Notes under the pieces: generated by a model
What the model saw: only the letters and a program-made list of their open reading frames with translations
What the model was told of the DNA's origin: nothing
The model's database searches: none
Assembly (NCBI GenBank): GCA_020002185.1
Contig: JAHLWY010000260.1
Span: 62,001-126,000 of the forward strand
Direction: 5' to 3'
DNA from: Paraescarpia echinospica
Taxonomy: Eukaryota; Annelida; Polychaeta; Sabellida; Siboglinidae
DNA: 64,000 bases
Made by a program: the position numbers and the translations under genes
Shown here: positions 62,880-64,000 of the stretch, one piece after another
Layout of the letters: each line of letters starts with the position of its first letter
How positions within the stretch are numbered: position 1 is the stretch's first letter

Positions 62880-64000
62880 TATGATGCAGGTGGTTTCTTA
62901 CAATATGAACAGCGATCTTGAATGCGGTGCGCTGTTGAATAGGTATCCAATGCAGTTCGCAAAGAATAGGGGTCACACTTTCACAACGAGCCTGTCGAGT
63001 GATAAAATGAGCAGCGGCATTCTGGAGTCGCTACAATCGACCGATGTTATTGGTTGAGGTACTGATCAGTAATGAGTTGCAGTAGTCCAAACAGGATGTA
63101 ATCATGGCATTGACTACCTGTTCCGCTGTCAGTTGAGTGAGGTAACGGTGAATCAACCCGATATTGCACAGGTGCAGCGAGCAAGTGCTGATAGTACATG
63201 ACAGTTGCGTAGTCATATCCAGGTGTCTATCAAGGTGGATGCCGAGATTTCTAACATGATCAGTTGCACTGATTTCATCAGTCCCGACATGCACACAGAT
63301 CATTTTGGCTGTATGGACCCAGCTTTGGGCCAGTACAGCATGCCGGTACGATAGCAGATGTCGATTTGGGGACAACCGGTAGAATTTCTGTTTTGGTGTC
63401 ATTCATGAGCAGATATATCCAAGTCATCCACTCCTTCACCTCAACAATACATCGCACGATCAGATGCACGGCAGTCACCAGAGAAGATGCATCCAGAGAC
63501 AGAACAGTTGTAGATCATCGGCGTAGTGGTGATATTTTAAGTCATGTTTGTGAATGATATCATCGATTGGCTGCACATATATATTAGTGAAAATAATAGT
63601 GGTCCCAACACTGACCCTTGCGTCATTCCCGTTAACAAAGTTGTCTCGCTGAATAACACGCGGTCGATGATGACAATCTGCTTGCAATTTCTTAAGGTAA
63701 GATTCCAGCCAATGGAGAACCACTCCGGTGATGCCATAGCATCGTTGTAGGTGATCCAATAGTATTGCCTGATCAACCATGTCAAATGCGGCGCTTAGAT
63801 CGATGAGTACGACGATCGTACCTTGTCTATGGTCTAGCATGGTCCTGATCTCGTTGACTACCTACTTTAGGGCTGTCTCGGTCGAGTGGTTTCGTGTATA
63901 TGTGTGGACTGAAATGTATCCGTAAGTGATTCATTGGCTAGGTGAATGTTCAATCTGTTGCCCACAACCTTTTCAATCACTTTCGAAAGTTGGGACAGAT
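62880..64000 (-). mobile_element. L2-type LINE, reverse transcriptase region (broken)
   Basis: The minus strand reads VVLIDLSAAFDMVDQAILLD, then in a shifted frame MTQGSVLGPLLF, HHYADDLQLF, EVKEWMTWIYLLMNDTKTEI, GIHLDRHLDMTTQ and ITSCLDYCNSLL, in L2 order. The catalytic YADD is kept, but several frameshifts exist (near 63580-63640 and 63400). The element continues beyond the right edge, where its 5' part must lie. Confidence 0.85.

Overview
The window looks like a piece of an animal nuclear genome, probably from a marine invertebrate. It is AT-rich, has long GT/AG introns, is dense in non-LTR retrotransposons, tRNA-headed SINEs and DNA transposons, and carries one large multi-exon cadherin gene. 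I cannot name the species from the sequence.

The one clear host gene is on the + strand from about 26.0 kb (or 32.2 kb) to 60.7 kb, and it runs off the right side of the window. I reconstructed 25 internal or first coding exons plus an alternative first exon. Every GT/AG splice phase agrees from start to end. The joined product so far is about 1,135 residues: a signal peptide, nine complete cadherin repeats and most of a tenth. The ADGDDENP linker between EC2 and EC3, the degenerate EC5-EC6 linker (EMANEHMP), and the TTVFTFSG stretch that opens EC2 all resemble the protocadherin-15 / Drosophila Cad99C family. That family name is an inference from memory of its sequence features.

Left part (0-25 kb): a decayed jockey/CR1-like LINE on + (1-2.5 kb); an L2-type LINE 3' end on - (2.9-3.56 kb); a 3.0-kb pogo/Tigger-type DNA transposon with clear terminal inverted repeats and TA target sites (5436-8440), whose DDE region is replaced by an 11-copy 36-bp tandem repeat; tandem GACGTC hairpin repeats (12.3 kb); a near full-length CR1 LINE on - (12.8-16.9 kb) with a zinc-finger plus SGNH-esterase ORF1 and an endonuclease plus reverse-transcriptase ORF2; inverted-repeat elements at 18.1 and 20.4 kb; an OTU-protease-like relic (about 20.9 kb); and a non-autonomous hAT-like element inserted in a TA microsatellite (21252-23627).

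Cadherin introns (26-60.7 kb) hold many insertions: two copies of one tRNA-headed SINE, one of them split by a Penelope-like element with inverted arms that may contain hammerhead-ribozyme-like cores; a foldback MITE at 34.4 kb; LINE fragments; an 18-bp minisatellite next to a broken Mutator-like transposase (52.4-53.9 kb); and a 1.45-kb near-palindrome with a tRNA-like sequence in each arm (54.9-56.4 kb). The right end (61.2-64 kb) is an L2-type LINE on - that appears to carry an insertion of about 1 kb.

No CRISPR array, rRNA gene, intact tRNA gene or prokaryotic operon is visible.
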